Shown piece by piece: positions 6,602 through 12,084 of a DNA stretch of 12,084 bases (position 1 is the stretch's first letter; each line of letters begins with the position of its first letter). The DNA lies in assembly GCA_031555735.1 (NCBI GenBank), contig JAVBUE010000082.1, forward strand, positions 1 to 12,084, written 5' to 3'. The notes below the pieces were generated by a model, which had not been told where the DNA came from, made no database searches, and saw only the letters and a program-made list of their open reading frames with translations. The position numbers were made by a program, and so were the translations under genes. The stretch comes from JAJDIA01 sp031555735. Its GTDB lineage: Bacteria; Bacteroidota; Bacteroidia; Bacteroidales; Tannerellaceae.

Positions 6602-8827
6602 TTATCTCGGGCGGTTACCCCCGCTACGAGGACCACGGTCGCCACGGTCACCACGATCCGGACGCGGGCCACGGTCGGGACGGTCAGGACGCGGGGCACG
6701 TTCTTCGTACCCTTCCGGTTTCGGCATCAGCACCTTGCGGGAGAGCTTGAACTTACCGGTCTTCGGATCCACGTCCACCAGTTTCACCTGGATGAGATCG
6801 CCTTCCTTCAGTCCGGTTTCCTCTACGGTCTCCAAACGCTTCCAGTCTATTTCGGAGATGTGCAGCAAGCCATCCTTACCCGGCATGAATTCTACAAAAG
6901 CGCCATAGGGCATAATGGAAGAGATCTTCCCGTCGTAAATCTCGCCGATCTCGGGCACAGCCACGATCGCTCTGATGGCACGTACGGCGCCGTCGATCGA
7001 TTCTTTGTTTGTTCCCGATATTTCGATCACGCCCACACCTTCCACTTCTTCGATGGCGATGGTAGCGCCTGTCTTCTCCTGGATACCTTGGATGATCTTT
7101 CCACCCGGTCCGATTACGGCGCCGATGAATTCCTTGGCGATCGTCATCTTTTCGATGCGCGGTGCGTGCGGCTTCATTTCGGGGCGTGGTTCGGGCAGTG
7201 CGTCGGTAATCTTGCCGAGGATATGCAGGCGGCCTTCGCGGGCCTGTGCCAGTGCGTTTTCGAGGATTTCATACGAGAGTCCGTCCACTTTGATATCCAT
7301 CTGGGTAGCGGTGATCCCGTCTTTGGTACCGGTTACCTTGAAGTCCATATCACCCAGGTGGTCTTCGTCGCCGAGGATATCCGACAGGATCGCGTAATTT
7401 GTTCCCTTGTTTTCAGAGATCAATCCCATAGCGATACCGGACACCGGTTTCTTGATCTGTACACCGGCATCCATCAGCGCCAGCGTACCGGCACATACGG
7501 TAGCCATGGAAGACGAACCGTTGGATTCGAGGATATCGGATACGACACGCAGTACGTATGGGAAATCTTCGGGGATCATCCCTTTGAGCGCACGGTGCGC
7601 CAGGTTTCCGTGGCCTACTTCGCGACGGCCTACACCGCGTTGCGGGCGGGCTTCGCCGGTAGAGAACGGAGGGAAGTTATAATGCAGCAGGAACCGCTCC
7701 TTGCCATAGTTCAACACGTCGTCCACCAGTTTCTCGTCCGACTTCGTACCCAGTGTGACCGTTGTCAGCGACTGTGTTTCACCACGGGTGAAGACAGCCG
7801 ATCCGTGCGGCCAGGGCAGGTAGCTGGTTTCGCACCAGATGGGACGTATTTCGGTGGTTTTCCGTCCGTCGAGACGCTTGCCTTCGTCGAGGATGGCGCG
7901 GCGCATGGCTTCTTTTTCCACATCGTGGTAGTAGCGACCGATCATCTCCGCTTTTTCAGCCAGTTCTTCTTCGGTGTATCCGGCTTTGTATTCGTCCACA
8001 ATGGCTTTGAAGGCATCGGCGCGTTGGTGCTTGTCGGAACCTGATACGGCGATGGCATATACTTTGTCGTAGCATTTGGTACGTACATCCTTGCGGAGTT
8101 CTTCGTCGTTGGTTTCGTGGTTGTACTCCCGTTTCACCGTTTTGCCGCAGGCTTCCATCAGTTCGAGTTGTACCTGGCAGTGTACCTTGATCGCTTCGTG
8201 GGCCACCTTGATGGCTTCGAGCATATCGGCTTCCTGTACTTCTTTCATCTCGCCTTCCACCATCATGATATTGTCGAGTGTAGCAGCGACCATGATGTCG
8301 ATATCGGCCTGATCCAGCTGATCGAAGGTGGGGTTGATGATGAACTGTCCGTCCACTCGCGCCACGCGTACTTCCGAGATGGGACCGTTGAACGGTACGT
8401 CGGAAACAGCCAGTGCGGCGGAAGCCGCCAGTCCGGCCAATGCGTCGGGCATATCTTCGCCGTCGGAAGAGAACAATATGACGTTTACAAACACTTCAGC
8501 ATGGTAATTATCCGGGAACAGCGGACGAAGCGCGCGGTCAACCAGACGGGATGTCAGGATTTCATAATCGGAGGCTTTTCCTTCGCGTCTGGTAAAACCA
8601 CCGGGGAAACGGCCGAATGCGGAAAACTTCTCTTTATACTCTACTGACAGGGGCATGAAGTCAACGCCCGGGTTTGCATCTTTCGCAGCCGTAACCGTGG
8701 CCAACAACACGGTGTTGTTCATGCGGACAGTCACTGAACCGTCCGCTTGTTTGGCCAATTTTCCGGTCTCGATCGTGATGGTCCTTCCATCACTCAATTG
8801 GATCGTCTTGCTAATTGGATTAACCAT
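6602..8827 (-). CDS. pnp: Polyribonucleotide nucleotidyltransferase (PNPase)
   Basis: A 741-residue cytoplasmic phosphorolytic 3'-to-5' exoribonuclease, which also acts as an RNA polymerase in reverse; part of RNA turnover. Domains in order: RNase PH-like 1 (about 5-145, FSAFGRFPGGFTRREG at 68-83), the alpha-helical linker domain (about 155-310), catalytic RNase PH-like 2 (about 325-545) with the phosphate-binding SNGSSSMATV (435-444) and acidic GDEDHLGDMDFK (486-497), a KH domain with the GPGG loop (573-576), and an S1 domain (about 626-698). The tail from about 708 is made of repeated RPDR, RGDR and RGPR units, a disordered, RNA-binding-like extension absent from E. coli PNPase as far as I recall. 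It stands alone on its strand with its own promoter and terminator. The start at 8827 is the normal N-terminus of the family. Confidence 0.98.
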   Translation of the reverse strand: MVNPISKTIQLSDGRTITIETGKLAKQADGSVTVRMNNTVLLATVTAAKDANPGVDFMPLSVEYKEKFSAFGRFPGGFTRREGKASDYEILTSRLVDRALRPLFPDNYHAEVFVNVILFSSDGEDMPDALAGLAASAALAVSDVPFNGPISEVRVARVDGQFIINPTFDQLDQADIDIMVAATLDNIMMVEGEMKEVQEADMLEAIKVAHEAIKVHCQVQLELMEACGKTVKREYNHETNDEELRKDVRTKCYDKVYAIAVSGSDKHQRADAFKAIVDEYKAGYTEEELAEKAEMIGRYYHDVEKEAMRRAILDEGKRLDGRKTTEIRPIWCETSYLPWPHGSAVFTRGETQSLTTVTLGTKSDEKLVDDVLNYGKERFLLHYNFPPFSTGEARPQRGVGRREVGHGNLAHRALKGMIPEDFPYVLRVVSDILESNGSSSMATVCAGTLALMDAGVQIKKPVSGIAMGLISENKGTNYAILSDILGDEDHLGDMDFKVTGTKDGITATQMDIKVDGLSYEILENALAQAREGRLHILGKITDALPEPRPEMKPHAPRIEKMTIAKEFIGAVIGPGGKIIQGIQEKTGATIAIEEVEGVGVIEISGTNKESIDGAVRAIRAIVAVPEIGEIYDGKISSIMPYGAFVEFMPGKDGLLHISEIDWKRLETVEETGLKEGDLIQVKLVDVDPKTGKFKLSRKVLMPKPEGYEERAPRPDRPDRGPRPDRGDRGDRGPRSGGNRPR

Positions 8828-8866
8828 AATCTTCTTTTCTTGTTTTTCTATCTATAAAAATTCGTG

Positions 8867-8874
8867 CAAATGTA
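8867..8874 (-). promoter_or_regulatory. Promoter -7 box for pnp
   Basis: On the minus strand TACATTTG fits the TAnnTTTG consensus and ends 39 bases before the pnp start codon at 8827. The leader is A/U-rich with a purine-rich AAGAAAAGAAGA stretch near the start codon. The 181-base gap to the next gene holds divergent promoters for pnp and the GntR regulator gene. Confidence 0.65.
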
Positions 8875-8937
8875 ACGATTCTTTACCTGTAAACGTATGA
8901 AAATGAAAAGATTTTCTAAAAAAACCGGCTTAAAAAG

Positions 8938-8967
8938 TTGGAAGTATGGTTTTCGGTTGTATATTTG
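8938..8967 (+). promoter_or_regulatory. Promoter of the GntR-slipin operon
   Basis: TTG at 8938-8940 and TATATTTG at 8960-8967 are separated by 19 bases, matching the Bacteroidetes -33/-7 arrangement; this is the most complete promoter in the window. The gene starts 41 bases after the -7 box. The leader (8968-9008) is very A/T-rich and includes GTACAATATAC (8981-8991), a GTA-N5-TAC half-palindrome. That would be a reasonable place to look for an autoregulatory GntR operator, though this is weak evidence. Confidence 0.65.
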
Positions 8968-9008
8968 TCATATTCTTATAGTACAATATACATATAATAG
9001 ACAAACAC

Positions 9009-9386
9009 ATGATCAGGTTCTTATTGGATTATTCAAGCGGAGTGCCGGTATATCGGCAGATTATCGATCAGATCCGGTTCGGTATTGCTTCCGGGCAGTT
9101 GAAACCGGGAGAGCAACTTCCTACGGTCAGGGCGCTTGCCGTGGAGTTGAAAGTAAACCTGAACACCGTCTCCAAGGCATATAAGGAATTGGAGATCAAA
9201 GAAATCCTGGAAACCCAGCAAGGCTCGGGCACCTTCATCCATACAACAGATCTGGTAGTACCCCCCCGGGAACGGGAAGAGAAGCTGAAGGAGATCTGCA
9301 CGCAGTTTTCTTCCGTTGCGATGAGCTACGGCTTCACCCTCGACGAAGTGATCCGGGAATTAAAACAAATTGAAACCACTAAATAA
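9009..9386 (+). CDS. GntR family regulator, YtrA-like small type
   Basis: A 125-residue transcription regulator. A winged helix-turn-helix of the GntR type covers residues about 12-77: PVYRQIIDQIRFGIASGQL, PGEQLPTVRALAVELKVN, then NTVSKAYKELE and the wing QQGSGTFI. Only about 45 residues follow. These are helical and too short for the ligand-binding domains of the FadR, HutC or MocR subfamilies, which places it in the YtrA group. Regulators of that group usually sit first in an operon of membrane or ABC-transporter genes and repress it. Here the next gene, 7 bases downstream, is a slipin, with no ABC transporter in view. Autorepression of this operon is the likely role (inference). Confidence 0.93.
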   Translation: MIRFLLDYSSGVPVYRQIIDQIRFGIASGQLKPGEQLPTVRALAVELKVNLNTVSKAYKELEIKEILETQQGSGTFIHTTDLVVPPREREEKLKEICTQFSSVAMSYGFTLDEVIRELKQIETTK

Positions 9387-9393
9387 TAAAACC

Positions 9394-10287
9394 ATGGTAA
9401 CAAATGTAACGAACAAAGGGGGATTAAATCCCATTTCGCTGACTGTATTGCTGATCCTGAGCGCCTCCTCTGCCGCCATGCTGGCATTGGGCATCGTGCC
9501 TGTGTTTGTATTCCTGATCCTGCTCATCGCTTCCGTATGCATCGCCTTCTCGATCCGGATAGCCGACCAATGGGAACGTGCCGTTGTCTTGCGGATGGGG
9601 AAGTACCGGGGACTGAAAGGCCCCGGCCTCTTCCTGATCGTCCCCATTATCGACAGCGTTTCGACGTATATCGACCAGCGGGTGCGGGTGAGCGCCTTCA
9701 AGGCGGAACAAACGCTGACCAAAGATACCGTACCCGTCAATGTGGACGCCGTTGTCTATTGGACGGTATGGGATGTGGAAAAAGCCGCGCTGGAGGTACA
9801 GGAATACCAGAAAGCGATCGAGCACATCGCACAGACCGGCCTGCGGGATACCATCGGCAAGCATGAGCTATCGACACTCCTCCAGGAACGCGACAAGATT
9901 GCCGAAGACCTCCAACAGGTATTAGACCGGAACACCAGCCCCTGGGGTATCACCTGCCAGACCGTCGGCATCAACGACATCGCCATCCCGCAAGCCCTGG
10001 CCGACGCCATGAGCAAGGAGGCGCAGGCCGAACGCGAACGCCGTGCGCGCGTTATCCTGGGTACGGCCGAGACCGAGATCGCCGAGAAGTTCGAACTGGC
10101 CAGCCGTAAATACATCGACAACCCTGTCGCCCTCCACCTGAGGGGCATGAATATGCTTTTCGAAGGCCTCAAAGAGAAAGGATCGATGGTGATCGTCCCC
10201 AGTTCGGCGCTCGACAGCATGAACCTGGGCGCCATGGGCGGGTTGGTATCCCTGGCAAAGAGTGGGGAAACACCGGCGAAAGGATAA
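9394..10287 (+). CDS. Slipin / SPFH (stomatin-like) membrane protein
   Basis: A 297-residue stomatin-like protein anchored in the inner membrane. Residues 14-56 are almost wholly hydrophobic and can form two helices or a re-entrant hairpin. The SPFH domain (about 57-205) shows the family signature: QWERAVVLRMGKYRGLKGPGLF, then IVPIIDSV, DQRVRVSAF and the TVPVNVDAVVYW strand. A charged helix rich in A, E and R follows (about 205-240), typical of SPFH oligomerisation. Proteins of this family form membrane microdomain scaffolds and often pair with an NfeD protein, which is absent here. I chose the ATG at 9394; a TTG in the same frame at 9370 would overlap the regulator gene. The gene lies in one operon with the GntR regulator and the lipoprotein gene, which starts 16 bases after it. 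Its exact role is unknown. Confidence 0.93.
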   Translation: MVTNVTNKGGLNPISLTVLLILSASSAAMLALGIVPVFVFLILLIASVCIAFSIRIADQWERAVVLRMGKYRGLKGPGLFLIVPIIDSVSTYIDQRVRVSAFKAEQTLTKDTVPVNVDAVVYWTVWDVEKAALEVQEYQKAIEHIAQTGLRDTIGKHELSTLLQERDKIAEDLQQVLDRNTSPWGITCQTVGINDIAIPQALADAMSKEAQAERERRARVILGTAETEIAEKFELASRKYIDNPVALHLRGMNMLFEGLKEKGSMVIVPSSALDSMNLGAMGGLVSLAKSGETPAKG

Positions 10288-10303
10288 TAAATACCCCCCT
10301 CTT

Positions 10304-10741
10304 ATGCGCAGTATCCTGATTTCCCTCCTCATCGCGCTTTTGCTTCCGGCATGTACGCGGGAACAAGCCCTTGTGAAAGAACCGGCTGTCGATAAGCGGG
10401 TAGAGCTGCTCAGTATCGTGTTCCGCCTGGCAGATAAACAGGAGTACGCGTACCAACGCTCTACACCGTATAGCGACAGCGTGAACCGTCATTTCCTGAT
10501 CAACGCATCCGTCCTCAAATACCTGAAAGACCATGGCGCCGAAGAAGCGGAAACAACCTACTGGACCAACCTGATCAAAGACTCTTTCCACTTCTTCTGG
10601 ATCGAAGAACTCGCCAACGAACTGGACACATACGATGCCCAGCGGGACAAATACCCCACCCTGGACAGCTATATGCCCCAACTTGCAAAAGCATATACAC
10701 AATGGATCGAAAAAAGAAGACAATCGCTACTCTCCCCCTAA
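10304..10741 (+). CDS. Small lipoprotein, DUF4932-like N-terminus
   Basis: A 145-residue predicted lipoprotein. The signal peptide MRSILISLLIALLLPAC ends in the lipobox LPAC (Cys17). The following VDKRVELLSIVFRLADKQEY (29-48) closely resembles the opening motif I remember from Bacteroidetes DUF4932 proteins, which are usually several hundred residues long. This copy is much shorter, so it may be a reduced or internally deleted member, though it reads as an intact frame with a plausible C-terminus. DUF4932 has no established function that I know of. The start at 10304 was chosen over an in-frame ATG at 10262, which lies within the slipin gene. The gene sits 16 bases behind the slipin and is probably co-transcribed. 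The DUF assignment is from memory of the motif only. Confidence 0.75.
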   Translation: MRSILISLLIALLLPACTREQALVKEPAVDKRVELLSIVFRLADKQEYAYQRSTPYSDSVNRHFLINASVLKYLKDHGAEEAETTYWTNLIKDSFHFFWIEELANELDTYDAQRDKYPTLDSYMPQLAKAYTQWIEKRRQSLLSP

Positions 10742-10806
10742 TCGTATGCCTGAGCATCACGGTATCATGCGGGACGAAAGAGAAGAAATATTCACTTATT
10801 TGGTGA
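10702..10806 (+). pseudogene. Truncated lipoprotein gene remnant (34 codons)
   Basis: Starting at ATG 10702, inside the last 40 bases of the previous gene, a frame encodes a charged MDRKKKT start, a hydrophobic stretch and ITVSC|GTKEKKYSLIW, then stops (TGA 10804-10806). This is a textbook lipoprotein signal and lipidation site (Cys23) with almost no mature protein. The coding sequence ends where the higBA promoter region begins. I infer that a downstream lipoprotein gene of this operon lost the rest of its sequence when the toxin-antitoxin segment arrived, or by a deletion at that point. The alternative is a genuine micro-lipoprotein of about 12 mature residues. Confidence 0.55.
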
Positions 10807-10832
10807 ACTTTCGAAACAATAAGTTATCTTTG
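10799..10832 (+). promoter_or_regulatory. Promoter of the higBA module
   Basis: TATCTTTG (10825-10832) matches the -7 consensus TAnnTTTG, with TTTG at 10799-10802 as a possible -33 element at a slightly long 22-base spacing. The start codon of the toxin gene is 18 bases downstream. HigA or HigB-HigA complexes typically repress such promoters. I see no clear palindromic operator here apart from TTTCGAAA (10809-10816), which lies between the two boxes and is a candidate. Confidence 0.6.
10809..10816. promoter_or_regulatory. Candidate HigA operator palindrome TTTCGAAA
   Basis: An 8-base perfect palindrome, TTTCGAAA, lies between the -33 and -7 elements of the higBA promoter, a suitable place for autorepression. 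It is short, so chance cannot be excluded. Confidence 0.3.
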
Positions 10833-10850
10833 TAACAAATAACTAAGCCT

Positions 10851-11171
10851 ATGATCGTGGAATTTGCCAAAGATTACCTTTCCGAGCTATACTATAAAGG
10901 AAAATGTAGCGATAAGAAACATCGTTTTCAGCCCAGAGTTGTTGAAGGCTACAAAAGGCGGATAGATATCCTAAACGATGTATCCGGAATTGAACGTTTA
11001 TATTGCATTCATGCGTTACACTATGAAGTACTGCAAGGAGATAAAAAGGGAATCTCGTCCATCCGCATCAATGATAAATACCGGATTGAATTCGTAGTAT
11101 CAAAGACGAAAGAGGAAGAAACAGTTTTGACAATTTGTACTATCAGAGAATTATCGAATCATTATAAATAA
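10851..11171 (+). CDS. higB: HigB-type toxin of a type II toxin-antitoxin system
   Basis: A 106-residue small basic protein of the RelE/HigB superfamily, expected to be a ribosome-dependent mRNA endonuclease held inactive by the next gene's product. The family pattern is visible: an N-terminal helical part with several K and R (FQPRVVEGYKRRIDILN), the HALHYEVLQGDKKGISSIRI segment (54-73), and the core strand RINDKYRIEFVV (72-83), ending with IRELSNHYK. Toxin-first order is characteristic of higBA, unlike relBE. The gene starts 18 bases after a promoter box. Its base composition is visibly richer in A+T than the genes to its left, which fits acquisition as a mobile module. Confidence 0.88.
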   Translation: MIVEFAKDYLSELYYKGKCSDKKHRFQPRVVEGYKRRIDILNDVSGIERLYCIHALHYEVLQGDKKGISSIRINDKYRIEFVVSKTKEEETVLTICTIRELSNHYK

Positions 11172-11178
11172 AGTCATT

Positions 11179-11490
11179 ATGGGAAATCTTGGTTATCCGT
11201 ACTCGCCTACTCATCCTGGCGAGATACTTAAAGAAGAAATAGAATACCGGGGCATTTCACAGAAAGAATTAGCCCGGCAAATAGAAATGTCATACACCAT
11301 GCTAAATGAAATACTGAATGCCAAACGTCCCATTTCAGCCAGTGCGGCCCTTCTGTTTGAAGCTGCGCTGGGTATCGAAGCAGAGATGTTGGTCAATATG
11401 CAAGCACGGTATCATATGCAAGTGGCAAGGAACGACCAATCGCTACGCCTTCGATTTGAAAAAATCAGGAAAACATGCGCAATGCTTTAG
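11179..11490 (+). CDS. higA: HigA-type antitoxin, XRE helix-turn-helix
   Basis: A 103-residue antitoxin and autorepressor. It has the HigA signature SPTHPGEILKEEIEYRGIS (9-27) and an XRE-type helix-turn-helix at about 26-50 (SQKELARQIEMSYTMLNEIL, then NAKRPIS), followed by the ALLFEAALG helix common to the family. It starts 7 bases after the toxin gene stops, so the pair is one transcript. It binds and neutralises the toxin and represses the shared promoter by family precedent. The length is normal and nothing suggests decay. Confidence 0.92.
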   Translation: MGNLGYPYSPTHPGEILKEEIEYRGISQKELARQIEMSYTMLNEILNAKRPISASAALLFEAALGIEAEMLVNMQARYHMQVARNDQSLRLRFEKIRKTCAML

Positions 11491-11535
11491 CCAGAGGCAG
11501 TTTCCGGTCTCTCTTTCAGGGGATTTCCCTTTTTC

Positions 11536-11638
11536 CCTTCCACCTTCCACTAATGGGGATTATCATACAGGTTAACAGGTGGTTAGATAGTGGAAGGAGG
11601 TGCATTTTTTCCTTCCACTGCCTCCACACTGCTTCCAC
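11536..11638. repeat. CCTTCCAC motif cluster with a 9-bp hairpin
   Basis: CCTTCCAC occurs at 11536-11543, 11543-11550 and 11611-11618, CTTCCAC at 11632-11638, and the reverse form GTGGAAGG at 11590-11597, with another GTGGAAGG at 12004-12011, far to the right near the promoter-like box. The inverted pair AGTGGAAGG (11589-11597) and CCTTCCACT (11611-11619) forms a 9-bp stem with a 13-base loop, without a following T run, so it is a poor terminator. The role is unknown. Confidence 0.55.
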
Positions 11639-11683
11639 TGTGTGGCAGGTCATTTTTCGCCACTCTTTTTCTCTTTTTTCCCT

Positions 11684-11727
11684 ACCCGGAAGTCTCTCTC
11701 AGCCCCCGCCTTAGCGGGCTACCCGCT
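11684..11727 (+). repeat. Fragment of the REP-like element
   Basis: ACCCGGAAGTCT (11684-11695) exactly matches 337-348 in the left inverted-repeat arm, and the sequence continues similarly (TCTCAGCCCCCGCC against TCTGGCTCCCCGCC). It then ends in small palindromes, CCCGC/GCGGG (loop CTTA) and AGCGGG/CCCGCT (11713-11718 with 11722-11727). It looks like a diverged or truncated copy of the same intergenic repeat family found some 11 kb to the left. Confidence 0.6.
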
Positions 11728-11785
11728 TATGTTACGTAAAAAAGATGTCACAATTCCAATCTGCATCTGGATGTTGGGCTAAAAA

Positions 11786-11861
11786 CGTCCGGATGTTGTT
11801 CTTTCAACGTGTAGATGTTGTTGGAACGGCATCTACACGTTGAAAGAACAACATCCAGACG
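11786..11861. repeat. Long hairpin: 32-base inverted repeat
   Basis: The left arm (11786-11817) and right arm (11830-11861) are reverse complements at 31 of 32 positions, around a 12-base spacer (11818-11829). The one difference (11790 against 11857) still allows a G-U pair in the RNA of one strand. No T run follows on either side, so it is not a simple terminator. The inner arm end GTAGATG/CATCTAC recurs in the 22-base repeats just downstream, which ties the two structures together. Confidence 0.85.
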
Positions 11862-11898
11862 ATAAACTGATTTCAGGAAAAACAAATTCGCAAAGCTC

Positions 11899-11986
11899 AA
11901 AACATCTACCTATGATTGTTCAAACATCCACCTATGATTGTTCAAACATCTACCTATGATTGTCACATCATCTACCTATGATTGTT
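11899..11986 (+). repeat. Four tandem 22-base direct repeats (iteron-like)
   Basis: Units at 11899-11920, 11921-11942, 11943-11964 and 11965-11986 are head-to-tail without spacers. All share ACCTATGATTGT, with the preceding CATCTAC present in units 1, 3 and 4 and CATCCAC in unit 2. Differences fall mainly in the first four bases and the last. A length of 22 bases equals about two helix turns, so a bound protein would face the same side of the DNA each time, as in plasmid or phage iterons and multi-site operators. Their position 36 bases before a promoter-like box suits control of the following gene. The binding protein is unknown. Confidence 0.9.
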
Positions 11987-12021
11987 TTCACCTTCTTTAT
12001 CGAGTGGAAGGATATTTTCAG

Positions 12022-12029
12022 TATCTTCG
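12022..12029 (+). promoter_or_regulatory. Promoter-like box for the gene entering at the right edge
   Basis: TATCTTCG differs by one base from the Bacteroidetes -7 consensus TAnnTTTG and is 45 bases before the ATG at 12075. The leader between contains GGTTAACC (12040-12047) and an A/C-rich CAAACAAATAAACAAACAAG stretch. No -33 TTG is clear. The neighbouring 22-base repeats would then serve as upstream control sites. Confidence 0.4.
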
Positions 12030-12074
12030 CAGCATAAGTGGTTAACCAAACAAATAAACAAACAAGTGCGTGCT

Positions 12075-12084
12075 ATGTTAAGAC
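12075..12084 (+). CDS. Possible start of a gene cut by the window end
   Basis: ATG TTA AGA C at the last ten bases gives Met-Leu-Arg. It follows a promoter-like box and an A-rich leader in the usual Bacteroidales layout. Only three codons are visible, so nothing can be said of its product. The repeats upstream would suit a replication, phage or mobile-element gene, but this is a guess. Confidence 0.3.

Larger units (their letters stand above)
11491..12074. other. Gene-free, highly structured intergenic region
   Basis: No convincing gene is seen; the short frames here have no domain and run through repeats. In order the stretch holds CCTTCCAC motifs and a small hairpin (11536-11638), a fragment of the REP-like element (11684-11727), a palindrome TTACGTAA (11732-11739), a long hairpin (11786-11861), four tandem 22-base repeats (11899-11986) and a promoter-like box (12022-12029). 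The density and order, repeats then promoter then start codon, suggest a regulatory or replication-type control region for whatever gene begins near 12075. Confidence 0.65.

Noticed and set aside
6860..8044. Long plus-strand open frame (394 codons) opposite pnp
   Set aside because: It lies entirely within pnp, whose every domain is recognisable on the other strand. The frame is a shadow of G+C-rich codon use and has no family features.
9370..9393. TTG start for the slipin at 9370
   Set aside because: It would overlap the regulator gene by 17 bases; the ATG at 9394 follows its stop closely and is the ordinary choice.
11786..11861. Intrinsic terminator of higBA
   Set aside because: The stem is far longer than usual terminators, no T run follows on the plus strand, and it lies about 300 bases after the antitoxin gene.
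11899..11986. CRISPR array
   Set aside because: The 22-base units are directly adjacent with no spacers, and there are no cas genes in the window.

Overview
The window reads as chromosome of a Bacteroidales bacterium. The evidence is promoter boxes of the TAnnTTTG type a short way upstream of most transcription units, a GLPGLI-family protein paired with a Bacteroidetes-type outer-membrane beta-barrel, ATGA start/stop overlaps, and lipoproteins of a Bacteroidetes type. A Parabacteroides-like genus is possible, but nothing here fixes the genus. No rRNA, tRNA, transposase or CRISPR array was seen.

Layout. (1) Positions 1-794 hold no convincing gene. They contain a terminator from an upstream off-window gene, a set of phased TGATAGGnnTACCG-type repeats, a near-perfect inverted repeat with ~125-base arms built from REP-like GC-rich palindromes, and a 46-base direct repeat. 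(2) Positions 795-5860 and 5857-6540 form a divergent locus. The minus strand carries a GLPGLI protein gene translationally coupled to a large outer-membrane beta-barrel gene. The plus strand carries a sensor histidine kinase coupled to an OmpR-type response regulator. The 153-base gap between them has a promoter box facing each way. The simplest reading is an envelope-sensing system and the outer-membrane pair it controls; this is inference from layout. (3) Positions 6602-8827 (minus) encode polynucleotide phosphorylase (pnp) with a basic/acidic RG-rich tail and its own terminator. (4) Positions 9009-10741 (plus) are a compact operon: a small YtrA-type GntR regulator, a slipin (SPFH) membrane protein and a small lipoprotein resembling the start of DUF4932 proteins. 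It is followed by a second lipoprotein gene that stops after 34 codons. (5) Positions 10851-11490 carry a higB-higA toxin-antitoxin module, visibly richer in A+T than its neighbours, whose promoter region begins where the second lipoprotein gene is broken. (6) Positions 11491-12074 have no gene but are densely structured: CCTTCCAC repeats, another fragment of the REP-like element, a 32-base-arm hairpin and four tandem 22-base repeats, leading to a promoter-like box and the possible start of a gene cut by the window end.

The best candidates for something undescribed are the kinase/regulator/GLPGLI/barrel locus, the GntR-slipin-lipoprotein operon, and the structured control-like region at the right end, where the hairpin and the 22-base repeats share a CATCTAC core.
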